26,162 nucleotides of DNA from Cellvibrionales bacterium UBA4451 (GTDB lineage: Bacteria > Pseudomonadota > Gammaproteobacteria > Pseudomonadales > Porticoccaceae): assembly GCA_002390285.1 (NCBI GenBank), contig DGPB01000013.1, forward strand, positions 1 through 26,162. Direction: 5' to 3'. Numbering within the stretch: position 1 is the first letter of the stretch; the number at the start of each line of letters is the position of its first letter. Positions 17,678 through 24,241 of the stretch are shown here, one piece after another. The notes beneath the pieces were generated by a model, which was not told where the DNA came from, ran no database searches, and saw only the letters and a program-made list of their open reading frames with translations. Position numbers and translations under genes: made by a program.

Positions 17678-18210
17678 CCGTTATGTTGAGCCCCGGTAAA
17701 AATCGGTGACGGTAACGACTGCTTTATAGATAGTACGTAGAGCGCTCAGCAGACGATAAGGCGAAAGCCCGATATTGAATTTATTGCGACAGCTGCCCGA
17801 CAACAATAAAGGTTCGGCAGTTGTCATTGAGAAACCGCGCTAAAGGCGCAGAAGTTACCGCAACTATATTGAACACAAGTTCTGTTCCCGCGGTAGCATG
17901 ATAACAGCGAGTTACATACCGGCCCCACTGAGACAGTGGCCCCGATTGAGACCAACACAGAATTCGCTCTAATTTTGCCACCCCAACTGAACGAACGGCT
18001 GCAAAACATCAGATTGATAACTTGAAGGTACTACCTGGAAGATTCAGTGACTGATAACGGAAAACTTAGGAAAATCATAGGATTAAAACCCTTTTCGCCG
18101 CCAGCCTAACCGCTGACAGCCCTTGTTGCCCGACTTTTTTGCACATCCATTGTTCATCACCTCTGCGGTGCTTCTGCTGCTTGTCGTGCACAAGACAGTA
18201 GGACAACATA
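17678..18210 (+). promoter_or_regulatory. Long structured 5' leader of rne
   Basis: No gene is seen between the candidate promoter and the rne ATG. Hairpins visible by eye: GGC-GAAA-GCC (17760-17769); a 14-bp stem with one mismatch and G.U pairs, 17788-17801 with 17812-17825, 10-nt loop; GCGC/GCGC at about 17838-17850; and CCACTG-AGA-CAGTGG (17925-17939). In E. coli the rne leader (about 360 nt) is cut by RNase E and gives autoregulation; a similar role here is inference. An AGGA ribosome site precedes the ATG by about 6 nt. Confidence 0.6.
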
Positions 18211-21051
18211 ATGAAACGCATGCTTATCAACGCCACCCAGCCAGAAGAAATTCGGGTGGCCATGGTCGACGGCCAACGGCTATATGACCTGGACTTGGAA
18301 AACCGTACTCGCGAACAACGTAAAGCTAACGTCTACAAAGGCAAAATCACTCGGGTTGAACCCAGCTTGGAAGCCGCATTCGTAGATTACGGCGCAGACA
18401 GACACGGCTTCCTGCCATTAAAAGAAATCTCTCGAGAATATTTCTCCAAAAAGCCTTCTGACGTCGAAGGTCGTATCAAAATCCAAGATGTCATCAAAGA
18501 AGGGCTTGAGGTTGTTGTTCAGGTTGAAAAGGAAGAGCGAGGCAACAAGGGTGCCGCGCTGACTACCTTTGTCAGCCTTGCAGGACGCTACCTAGTACTA
18601 ATGCCCAACAATCCACGTGCTGGCGGGATTTCACGCCGAATTGAGGGTGATGAACGAACCGAGTTACGGGAAGCTATTAGAGATCTCGTCACACCCAGCG
18701 GCATGGGCATAATTGTTCGCACCGCAGGTATTGGCCGCTCATCCGAAGAACTGCAGTGGGATCAGGACTACCTACTTCAACTGTGGAATACCATTAAAGA
18801 AGAAGCGCAGAACTGCAAGGCACCCCACTTCCTGTTTCAGGAAAGCAACGTCATTATTCGCGCTGTTCGGGACTACCTTCGCCAGGATGTGGGCGAGGTC
18901 ATTATCGACAATCGTGAAGCCTATGAACTCGCGACAGCTTTTATCCAGCAGGTGATGCCTAACTTCCACAGCCGGGTGAAATTCTACGAAGACTCTATCC
19001 CTCTCTTCAACCGGTACCAAATTGAAAATCAGATAGAAACAGCCTTTGAACGAGAAGTTAAACTGCCTGCTGGCGGTTCCATTGTTATCGATGTTACTGA
19101 GGCGTTGGTCTCCATCGATATCAACTCAGCCCGTGCAACTCGTGGGAGTGATATCGAGGATACAGCCCTTCGTACCAATCTAGAGGCTGCTGATGAAATT
19201 GCTCGGCAACTACGCCTTAGGGATATGGGCGGACTTATTGTTATCGATTTTATCGATATGAATTCAAGTAAAAATCAGCGCGATGTTGAAAACCGCATGC
19301 GTGATGCCCTTGAAATTGATCGGGCACGAGTCCAGGTTGGGCGCATATCGCGCTTTGGCCTATTAGAAATGTCCCGTCAACGCCTACGCCCATCATTAGA
19401 AGAAACCACCTCCAGAGTATGCCCTCGCTGCCTAGGACAAGGCACCATTCGTGGCACCCGCTCTCTGGCATTATCGATTCTACGCCTCGTCGAAGAAGAA
19501 GCTCAGAAAGAATTCAGCTCTGAAATTCGTACAATTACCCCCGTATCTGTGGCAACTTTCCTGCTCAATGAAAAGCGCCAAGAAATTTCTGATATTGAAA
19601 AACGCCATGGTATTAGAGTCATTGTTGTTCCCAGCGAGAGTTTAGAGACACCACACTTTGAGGTGCAAAGAATTCGTGAGCAAGATGGTGCCGCCTCAGA
19701 ATACAGCTACAAATTAACCAACACTCTTTCAGAGGACACCACCTCACAAGAAGATACAGATTTTGCTAAACCCGTGCCGCCGGCACTACAACCCGCTGTG
19801 AAGACCTTGCCTCCATCACAGGCTGCACCTACGCCTACCGCAAAGTCTAGCCAGAAGAACAAATCAACCGCTGAGAAAAAGCCTAGTTTACTACGCCGTC
19901 TGTTGAACCTTTTATTCGGCGAGAGTAAGAAAGCCGAAGTCAAGGAGAGTAAAGATAGGCAACAAGCTCGCGGTAGAAATGATCGCCGCCCACAAAATCG
20001 TAACCGACGCCCAGATGATAATCGCAATGGTAGCCGAGGCAGAGGACGAGGACGGGGGAAACCTGGCCAAAATAGTGAGAGCAATCGTAACAACAGAGAT
20101 GCTAGCGACAAACAAGAGGACCGAGGCTCTCGCGATAAACAACAGCAAGAACTGACTAATACTAGCCCGCAGCAGGCTACTAACAAACCTCAAGATAAAG
20201 AAAAAGGTAAGAGTGAAAGTGAGGTCACTACCAACAATCGCCCACCCAGCCGAGAAGGAGACCAGCGACGCAGCCCTCGCCAGCGTCGTCAACGCCGGGA
20301 AGTGCCTGTAGAGTTACTGACTGACGCCGATGCAGCGAAGACCGTACAGGCCTCCCCCCCCATAGTAACGCCTGAGACACAAACGAAAACAACGCCAAAA
20401 GATAAAGCACCAGTAGTTGCTGCTGCATCTGAGGTTGTGACTGCTATATCTGAGATGGCAGCTATTGATGTATCAACGGCCGTTACAGCTAGCGAAAACA
20501 GCCTTCAACGTAGTGAGTCTGAAACCGCCACAAAACCCGATATTATTGAGCATCAAGACTCAATTCCGGCTCATACTCCTGACACGTCAGTAGAAACATC
20601 TCAGGGACACACAGACACAGTGGCGCAGGATACAACAACTAATGAAGTAATCTCCAAGGCTCCGGCACAACAAGCTACAGAAGAAGCTATGGCCCCAGCT
20701 GCAGCACCAAATTCTGATGCCACCACAGAAATCCTATTGACTGAAGAGACTTCTGAAAAAACCAATAACACTGAGGCAATCGATATTGCTGGAAAAGAAA
20801 CTGAAACCACAGTAGTGGTCCAACCTGAAGCCACTAACGAAATTGCTGTAGAGCCGACGACTGAAACCCGCGCCAGTAATGACCCGAGGAGTAAACCAAA
20901 GCCAGTTGGCAAAGTGTCAATCGCCACTGATACACGCACTCAAGCTCAGTCACAACCACTGAACACATCACTACCCTCACCGGTAGCAGTAGAACCTACT
21001 CAGCACACTCGTCCTAGCAATGACCCCCGCCAACAACGCAAATCCGAATAG
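18211..21051 (+). CDS. rne: Ribonuclease E
   Basis: 946 residues. The N-terminal 500 or so form the catalytic half: S1 domain (about 35-125), catalytic D303 and D346 (IDFID), and zinc-link CPRC (C404, C407), all at E. coli numbers. The C-terminal half is low complexity and scaffold-like: an amphipathic, probably membrane-binding helix at about 558-570 (SLLRRLLNLLFG), an Arg-rich RNA-binding stretch at about 585-620, a second basic patch (RRSPRQRRQRRE), and two related elements ending in SNDPR (NDPR at 890-893 and 937-940). It initiates mRNA decay and processes rRNA and tRNA precursors at the inner membrane. No clear terminator follows the stop. Confidence 0.97.
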   Translation: MKRMLINATQPEEIRVAMVDGQRLYDLDLENRTREQRKANVYKGKITRVEPSLEAAFVDYGADRHGFLPLKEISREYFSKKPSDVEGRIKIQDVIKEGLEVVVQVEKEERGNKGAALTTFVSLAGRYLVLMPNNPRAGGISRRIEGDERTELREAIRDLVTPSGMGIIVRTAGIGRSSEELQWDQDYLLQLWNTIKEEAQNCKAPHFLFQESNVIIRAVRDYLRQDVGEVIIDNREAYELATAFIQQVMPNFHSRVKFYEDSIPLFNRYQIENQIETAFEREVKLPAGGSIVIDVTEALVSIDINSARATRGSDIEDTALRTNLEAADEIARQLRLRDMGGLIVIDFIDMNSSKNQRDVENRMRDALEIDRARVQVGRISRFGLLEMSRQRLRPSLEETTSRVCPRCLGQGTIRGTRSLALSILRLVEEEAQKEFSSEIRTITPVSVATFLLNEKRQEISDIEKRHGIRVIVVPSESLETPHFEVQRIREQDGAASEYSYKLTNTLSEDTTSQEDTDFAKPVPPALQPAVKTLPPSQAAPTPTAKSSQKNKSTAEKKPSLLRRLLNLLFGESKKAEVKESKDRQQARGRNDRRPQNRNRRPDDNRNGSRGRGRGRGKPGQNSESNRNNRDASDKQEDRGSRDKQQQELTNTSPQQATNKPQDKEKGKSESEVTTNNRPPSREGDQRRSPRQRRQRREVPVELLTDADAAKTVQASPPIVTPETQTKTTPKDKAPVVAAASEVVTAISEMAAIDVSTAVTASENSLQRSESETATKPDIIEHQDSIPAHTPDTSVETSQGHTDTVAQDTTTNEVISKAPAQQATEEAMAPAAAPNSDATTEILLTEETSEKTNNTEAIDIAGKETETTVVVQPEATNEIAVEPTTETRASNDPRSKPKPVGKVSIATDTRTQAQSQPLNTSLPSPVAVEPTQHTRPSNDPRQQRKSE

Positions 21052-21144
21052 GTAAGAGAAGCGATGTAAATGTTGTTAAAGGGAATGAAAAAAGCGTCAT
21101 AAAAATGTGTTGTAACCGGGAGGTTAATTCGTGGAATTTCACCC

Positions 21145-21172
21145 TTGTGTGTAAATAAAACCACGGTATAAT
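21145..21172 (+). promoter_or_regulatory. Promoter of the tRNA-Ser gene
   Basis: Perfect TATAAT at 21167-21172 with TTGTGT 16 nt upstream (21145-21150). The discriminator after the -10 is C-rich (CTCCCGC), as in growth-rate-regulated stable RNA promoters. Start near 21179, about 70 nt before the mature tRNA. Confidence 0.65.
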
Positions 21173-21249
21173 CTCCCGCTCTTTTTCGAGGCTCTGCCTC
21201 AAAGTGAACTTCAGTGCCTTTCAGGCTTGAAACCACTAAAAAGACTTTA

Positions 21250-21337
21250 GGAGGGGTGGCAGAGTGGTCGAATGCACCGGTCTTGAAAACCGGCGTGTCG
21301 AGAGGCACCCAGGGTTCAAATCCCTGCCCCTCCGCCA
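21250..21337 (+). tRNA. tRNA-Ser (anticodon TGA)
   Basis: Acceptor stem GGAGGGG/CCCCTCC pairs fully, discriminator G, CCA encoded at 21335-21337. The anticodon stem CCGGT/ACCGG encloses loop CTTGAAA with anticodon TGA at 21284-21286. A long variable arm, typical of class II serine tRNA, lies between anticodon and T arms (GTTCAAATC T loop). Decodes UCN, mainly UCA. Confidence 0.97.
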
Positions 21338-21406
21338 TTTATATAGGGTTTATCACGGCTTTAGAGACACTGTTTCTAATTCCCCACATTTTCCCCACAC
21401 AAAAAT

Positions 21407-21437
21407 AAGGGCTTACAGCAATGTAGGCCCTTTTTTT
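21407..21437 (+). terminator. Rho-independent terminator after tRNA-Ser
   Basis: An 11-bp stem with one G.U pair (21407-21417 with 21422-21432), a GCAA tetraloop and seven T. It ends 22 bp before the tRNA-Ile-like sequence. Confidence 0.92.
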
Positions 21438-21459
21438 ATACTCTGGGTGACTAGAGGCA

Positions 21460-21536
21460 TCGCCCTTAGCTAAACCGGTTAGAGCCGCCGACTCATAATC
21501 GGCAGGTCCCCAGTTCAAGTCTGGGAAGGCCCACCA
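21460..21536 (+). pseudogene. tRNA-Ile2(CAT)-like sequence, 5' half degenerate
   Basis: The 3' half is tRNA-like and complete: anticodon stem GCCGA/TCGGC with loop CTCATAA (anticodon CAT, 21494-21496), T arm CCCAG/CTGGG with loop TTCAAGT, discriminator A and CCA. The loop and T arm resemble tRNA-Ile2, whose C34 becomes lysidine and which reads AUA. The 5' acceptor strand (TCGCCCT) pairs poorly with AAGGCCC: positions 1, 2 and 6 mismatch. D stem position 13-22 also mismatches. It lies directly after a strong terminator with almost no room for a promoter. I lean to a hybrid or decayed gene; if it is the only CAT-Ile gene in the genome it would have to be functional. Confidence 0.5.
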
Positions 21537-21577
21537 TCTATATCAAGAAGGTCAATCTGAAAGGGTTGACCTTTTTT
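21491..21577 (+). repeat. Copy A of the 87-bp tRNA-Ile 3'-half repeat
   Basis: From the anticodon stem/loop (ACTCATAATCGG) through the T arm, CCA, trailer and terminator. It recurs at 22276-22363 with three substitutions (A21533G, A21561G, A21569G) and one extra T in the T-run. The copies are in direct orientation, 785 bp apart. Confidence 0.93.
21550..21577 (+). terminator. Rho-independent terminator after the tRNA-Ile-like sequence
   Basis: Stem GGTCAA/TTGACC (21550-21555 with 21566-21571), 10-nt loop, six T. The same hairpin with one change (a G.U pair) ends the second repeat copy at 22335-22363. Confidence 0.85.
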
Positions 21578-21748
21578 GTTGGGTGGCGCTTATGGGTACA
21601 GGGAATTGGCAGTGCGTTAGAAAATACATGGCCGTCTATAATGAGAACAATCTCATCGATAGTAAATACCCTAGCCGCCAAACACGGGTGTTCATCATGC
21701 CTACAAAAACGATATAAATACTAAGTTTCATCAACAGATAACCGTCTA

Positions 21749-22048
21749 ATGGCGGTCTCTATATCAACTAGACTTATGTTAAGAGGGACTCACGAAGGGA
21801 GCGAGTGTCTTGTGAATTACCGTAAAAATGAAATCACCGGAACGCATTTTCGATCTGGTCGCTTTTACAATGAGAATAACCATTGGTTTTTTAGCACGCG
21901 TGAAGATTTCGCGGTGGGGCCATTTTCATTCAAGGAAGATGCTGAAGCCGAGTTGACTATTTTTCTTCGCCATGTAAAAGAAGGAGGCTTTATGACTAAG
22001 GCCGACATTCAAAATTACCGACAACTCGCAAAAAGTAGACTTCACTAG
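21749..22048 (+). CDS. Small DUF6316-like protein inside the 785-bp repeat-bounded unit
   Basis: Up to 99 residues. The core (HFRSGRFYNENNHWFFSTREDFAVGPFSFKEDAEAEL, read here in pieces) has the pattern R-x-x-RFY, W-x-F-x-TRE, GPF and D/EAE that I associate with DUF6316, a small family of unknown function in gammaproteobacteria. The start is unsure: ATG 21749, ATG 21776, or a GTG at about 21812, closest to the conserved region with a purine-rich AAGGGAG some 13 nt upstream. No signal peptide or membrane helix. It is the only likely gene between the two tRNA-derived repeats. Confidence 0.6.
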   Translation: MAVSISTRLMLRGTHEGSECLVNYRKNEITGTHFRSGRFYNENNHWFFSTREDFAVGPFSFKEDAEAELTIFLRHVKEGGFMTKADIQNYRQLAKSRLH

Positions 22049-22275
22049 GATATTATTTACACGGCCATCACTTGCTCTCAAAATGAACTATGCCTCCCCA
22101 AGCTGTTATACAACGACTAAAGCTCATACAGCTCATAACCGAATAGCCGACTGAAACGCACTTCCGACCCCAAGAAGTTCGGCCATGGTTCAGTTAGCGG
22201 TCAGCACACTCCGGCCACCTCAAAAACGCCTTACACTTCTTCCGCTTACTACGTCCAAAACCAACTGTGCGCTGT

Positions 22276-22363
22276 ACTCATAATCGGCAGGTCCCCAGTT
22301 CAAGTCTGGGAAGGCCCGCCATCTATATCAAGAAGGTCAATCTGAGAGGGTTGGCCTTTTTTT
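22276..22363 (+). repeat. Copy B of the tRNA-Ile 3'-half repeat, without any 5' half
   Basis: Second copy of the 87-bp block. Upstream bases (ACTGTGCGCTGT) bear no resemblance to a tRNA 5' half, so the match begins sharply in the anticodon region. The copy carries G in place of the discriminator A and keeps a terminator hairpin and seven T. Confidence 0.93.
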
Positions 22364-22504
22364 GCGACGTGTCGACAGGTTCATCAATTGCTCGCTCCCT
22401 TTTCTTTTTGTGCTAGCTATGGGCTACTTTCAGATAACTTCAAATAACAAAGTGTTCGAAATTAGTGGGGCAGATCACTTTTGTTTCGGCCTCTGCAGCA
22501 GACA

Positions 22505-22538
22505 CAAAAAACCCCGGCCATGGTGAGTGAACCGGGGT
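22505..22538 (-). terminator. Minus-strand rho-independent terminator without an assigned gene
   Basis: Stem ACCCCGG/CCGGGGT (22511-22517 with 22532-22538), 14-nt loop; on the minus strand it is followed by six T (the A-run at 22506-22511 on the plus strand). The region between about 22364 and 22755 has no gene on either strand that I can support, so the transcript ended here would be a small RNA or an antisense leader of the HPF-like gene. Confidence 0.7.
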
Positions 22539-22664
22539 CTGCTTTGGGGAGAAGCAATGTTGTTGTAACAGATTAGTCACCAATGGATAGGATAAGTTCC
22601 TAAATCTCGTAGCTCGCAACTGATTTTTAGTTACCACCCAAAAGGGTATTGACGCACATAAACA

Positions 22665-22702
22665 GAGCAGCGAGAGGAGTTGCTACTCCGTGTCGGCTGC
22701 TC
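22665..22702 (+). promoter_or_regulatory. Double hairpin just upstream of the HPF-like gene
   Basis: Outer stem GAGCAGC/GCTGCTC (22665-22671 with 22696-22702) encloses an inner stem GGAGT/ACTCC (22676-22680 with 22685-22689) with a TGCT loop. It lies about 50 bp before the ATG, probably in the 5' untranslated part. The inner stem includes a GGAG that is not the gene's own ribosome site. A TTGACG at 22649-22654 is a possible -35, but no -10 fits well. Confidence 0.5.
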
Positions 22703-22754
22703 TAAGGTGAGTATAAGAGCCAAGAAATTTCACAGCGGAAAATGGAACCACACT

Positions 22755-23171
22755 ATGATGCAAATACTGATTAACAGTCATCAGATTGAAACCGCCAGCG
22801 TCTCGTTCGAGGAATGGGTCACTGCAGCCGTAGCCAATGAACTGGAGTGCTTCGACGACGTCCTGACCCGGGTTGAAGTGCATGTGAATGACGAGAACGC
22901 TCAAAAGTCCGGTCCTCGTAACAAGCGTTGCCAGATCGAGGTACGCCCTAGGGGCCACCAGCCTCTCTCAGTCACCAATTATGACGAATCGCTTGAGTTG
23001 GCCGTCAATGGCGCCGCAGAAAAGGCGCGGCATGCCCTTGAACATCTGAGGGGCAAACTGGAGGAGCGTGGCAATGCATCCAAAAGAGCCGAGGCGCCGG
23101 TAGACGAGGAAACTGTCCGTGAGAACCGAGACGCGCTTCTGGAAAGTGATTTCTTTGCACAGAAACAGTAA
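22755..23171 (+). CDS. HPF/RaiA-family ribosome-associated protein
   Basis: 138 residues from the ATG at 22755 (a second ATG follows at 22758); the frame is open to 22680, but those 25 residues are foreign to the family and overlap the leader hairpin. The sequence MQILINSHQIE, ITRVEVH-type core (LTRVEVHVNDENAQKSG), KRCQIEVRPRGHQPLSVTN and LELAVNGAAEKARHALEH fits the S30AE/HPF group that binds the 30S decoding site and promotes ribosome hibernation. No long C-terminal dimerisation domain. It stands alone with its own terminator, away from rpoN, where the usual hpf lies, so it is likely an additional paralogue. Confidence 0.78.
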   Translation: MMQILINSHQIETASVSFEEWVTAAVANELECFDDVLTRVEVHVNDENAQKSGPRNKRCQIEVRPRGHQPLSVTNYDESLELAVNGAAEKARHALEHLRGKLEERGNASKRAEAPVDEETVRENRDALLESDFFAQKQ

Positions 23172-23195
23172 CTCTGAGGCATTAGCATTTCGGCA

Positions 23196-23226
23196 GGGGA
23201 GCAGCCAACCTGCTCTCCGGTTTTTT
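23196..23226 (+). terminator. Rho-independent terminator of the HPF-like gene
   Basis: A 9-bp stem with one G.U pair (23196-23204 with 23210-23218), loop CCAAC, then GG and six T. It begins 25 bp after the stop. Confidence 0.88.
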
Positions 23227-23372
23227 CCACCCAATGACCCCACCTGCCCTACGTAGCCCCATACCATCAACTGCGGGACTTTGGGCATCTTATTATGGAG
23301 AAAGCCTCTCCACCCTTTCCCATAGCTGGGCAGTTACTTAACATCCATATACTGGCCTGTTAGATATTTTTT

Positions 23373-23480
23373 TAGCCATTGCCAAAACGTTCAATTGGTT
23401 GTAGAAAAATTAAATAAGGCGGCGGTCAGCGCGATGAAGACCATAGACTTTTGAGCCGCCCCTCCCTCTGATCAGTTAAC
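23373..23480 (-). repeat. Repeat unit R1 (terminator-like, conserved ends, variable core)
   Basis: Shares with R2 the blocks AACGTYCAATTGG, GGCGGCGGTC (23418-23427), TAGACTTTT (23444-23452), CCGCCCC and TCTGATCAGTTAAC (23467-23480), in the same order and, over the central 45 bp, without gaps. On the minus strand it folds as GGCGGC...GGTC/GACC...GCCGCC with a 12-nt one-sided bulge and a T-rich 3' end, so it may terminate the 77-aa gene's transcript. No coding potential. Confidence 0.75.
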
Positions 23481-23486
23481 GCCGCA

Positions 23487-23595
23487 ATTACCGGTGAATA
23501 AAGCCTGTGGCTTTATTAGTCCTTGGCGCACTAAGTGCGACAACTTGGGCACATTGACTTGTTATGAGAATTGGCATTTACGAAGTACCGGTAAT
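23487..23595. other. Multi-arm inverted-repeat element
   Basis: Outer arms ATTACCGGT (23487-23495) and ACCGGTAAT (23587-23595) are exactly complementary. Inside stand two perfect hairpins: AATAAAGCC-TGT-GGCTTTATT (23497-23517) and TTG-g-CGCAC-TAA-GTGCG-a-CAA (23523-23543). The remaining 43 nt hold no strong stem. The whole could form a branched structure in RNA or single-stranded DNA. It lies between R1 and the stop of the 77-aa gene, in the 457-bp gene-free stretch 23172-23628. Confidence 0.6.
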
Positions 23596-23628
23596 GGTCA
23601 TTATAAAATTACACACACTATTTCCAAA

Positions 23629-23862
23629 TTAGTATGTTGAATTAGGAGTATTTTCGGGATTTATTTCACCATAAACTTCATCTGGATCAACATCATTGAT
23701 CAATAAAATCTCTCTAACTACTTCAATATGATCCAATATTTTTTGGAAGCTATCACCATACTCATATTTAGTTACTTCAATTGATTTTGGCATATAAGTA
23801 AAAGCAATTTTCAATGCGTTTAAAGTAGATTGATTCGTCTTTTCGCTCATTTCAACACTCAT
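23629..23862 (-). CDS. Hypothetical 77-aa acidic protein
   Basis: I do not recognise it. The protein is acidic and probably soluble, without membrane segments or cysteines; the second half (YGDSFQKILDHIEVVREILLIND) looks helical, and it ends in a Pro/Asn-rich tail (EVYGEINPENTPN). Starts are ATG 23862 or ATG 23850; neither has a clear ribosome site. The codon use is AT-rich like the GNAT and DUF2156 genes upstream on the same strand. It is enclosed by repeats R1 and R2. It could be a cassette cargo gene or a spurious frame; moderate belief that it is real. Confidence 0.5.
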   Translation of the reverse strand: MSVEMSEKTNQSTLNALKIAFTYMPKSIEVTKYEYGDSFQKILDHIEVVREILLINDVDPDEVYGEINPENTPNSTY

Positions 23863-24068
23863 TGTCTAATTTTTTGCATTCAAACTGTTAATTAATAAGT
23901 CCGAAGGTATTTTAACTGAAAGGCACTGTTTCAGAGGAGATTTGACGCTGAAAGGTATAGGTTTTGACCGTATTCTCCCGTTAGTGCCGCTCCCAGTGAA
24001 AACCTTTGGATAATTACAGCCCCTGTGTCGTAGTATCCCATGGAGTTTTTGTAAAGTATTCGCTTTTC

Positions 24069-24241
24069 TAACCGTTCTAAAAACGTCCAATTGGCTATGT
24101 GAAATAAAAACTAAGGCGGCGGTCTACAAGAAAATCATCTTAGACTTTTTATCCGCCCCCCCAAAGATTGCTTTCAGTGTAATTATAGATAGATCCGTTG
24201 ACATGCAGGAGGGGGGAATTACCCCTTCTGATCAGTTAACA
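24069..24241 (-). repeat. Repeat unit R2 (terminator-like, overlaps GNAT gene 3' end)
   Basis: Same blocks as R1: AACGTCCAATTGG, GGCGGCGGTC (24115-24124), TAGACTTTT (24141-24149), CCGCCCC, and, after about 65 extra bases, TCTGATCAGTTAAC (24228-24241). The core pairs GTCTA/TAGAC, where R1 pairs GGTC/GACC. On the minus strand the stem is followed by a T-rich stretch, fitting a terminator for the GNAT-DUF2156 operon. The last 23 bases are coding for the GNAT C terminus. The 356-bp gene-free stretch 23863-24218 is otherwise featureless. Confidence 0.72.

Noticed and set aside
19707..20292. Long minus-strand frames (159 and 126 aa) opposite rne
   Set aside because: They are mirror frames of the low-complexity RNase E tail; the Ser/Leu/Arg-rich products follow from the sense codons.
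22440..22637. 65-aa minus-strand frame
   Set aside because: It reads straight through the terminator hairpin at 22505-22538 and has no domain-like sequence.
22680..22754. Longer start of the HPF-like gene
   Set aside because: The upstream ATG falls in the leader hairpin and adds 25 residues unrelated to the family.
23866..24090. 74-aa minus-strand frame next to the 77-aa gene
   Set aside because: It begins with TTG inside repeat R2, has no ribosome site and shows no protein-like pattern.
23373..24241. R1 and R2 as integron attC sites
   Set aside because: The orphan cargo and conserved ends suggest it, but the 7-bp core GTTRRRY is not met: R2 ends GTTAGAA on the minus strand and R1 has GCTAAAA, and the inner L boxes do not pair. 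No integrase is seen.
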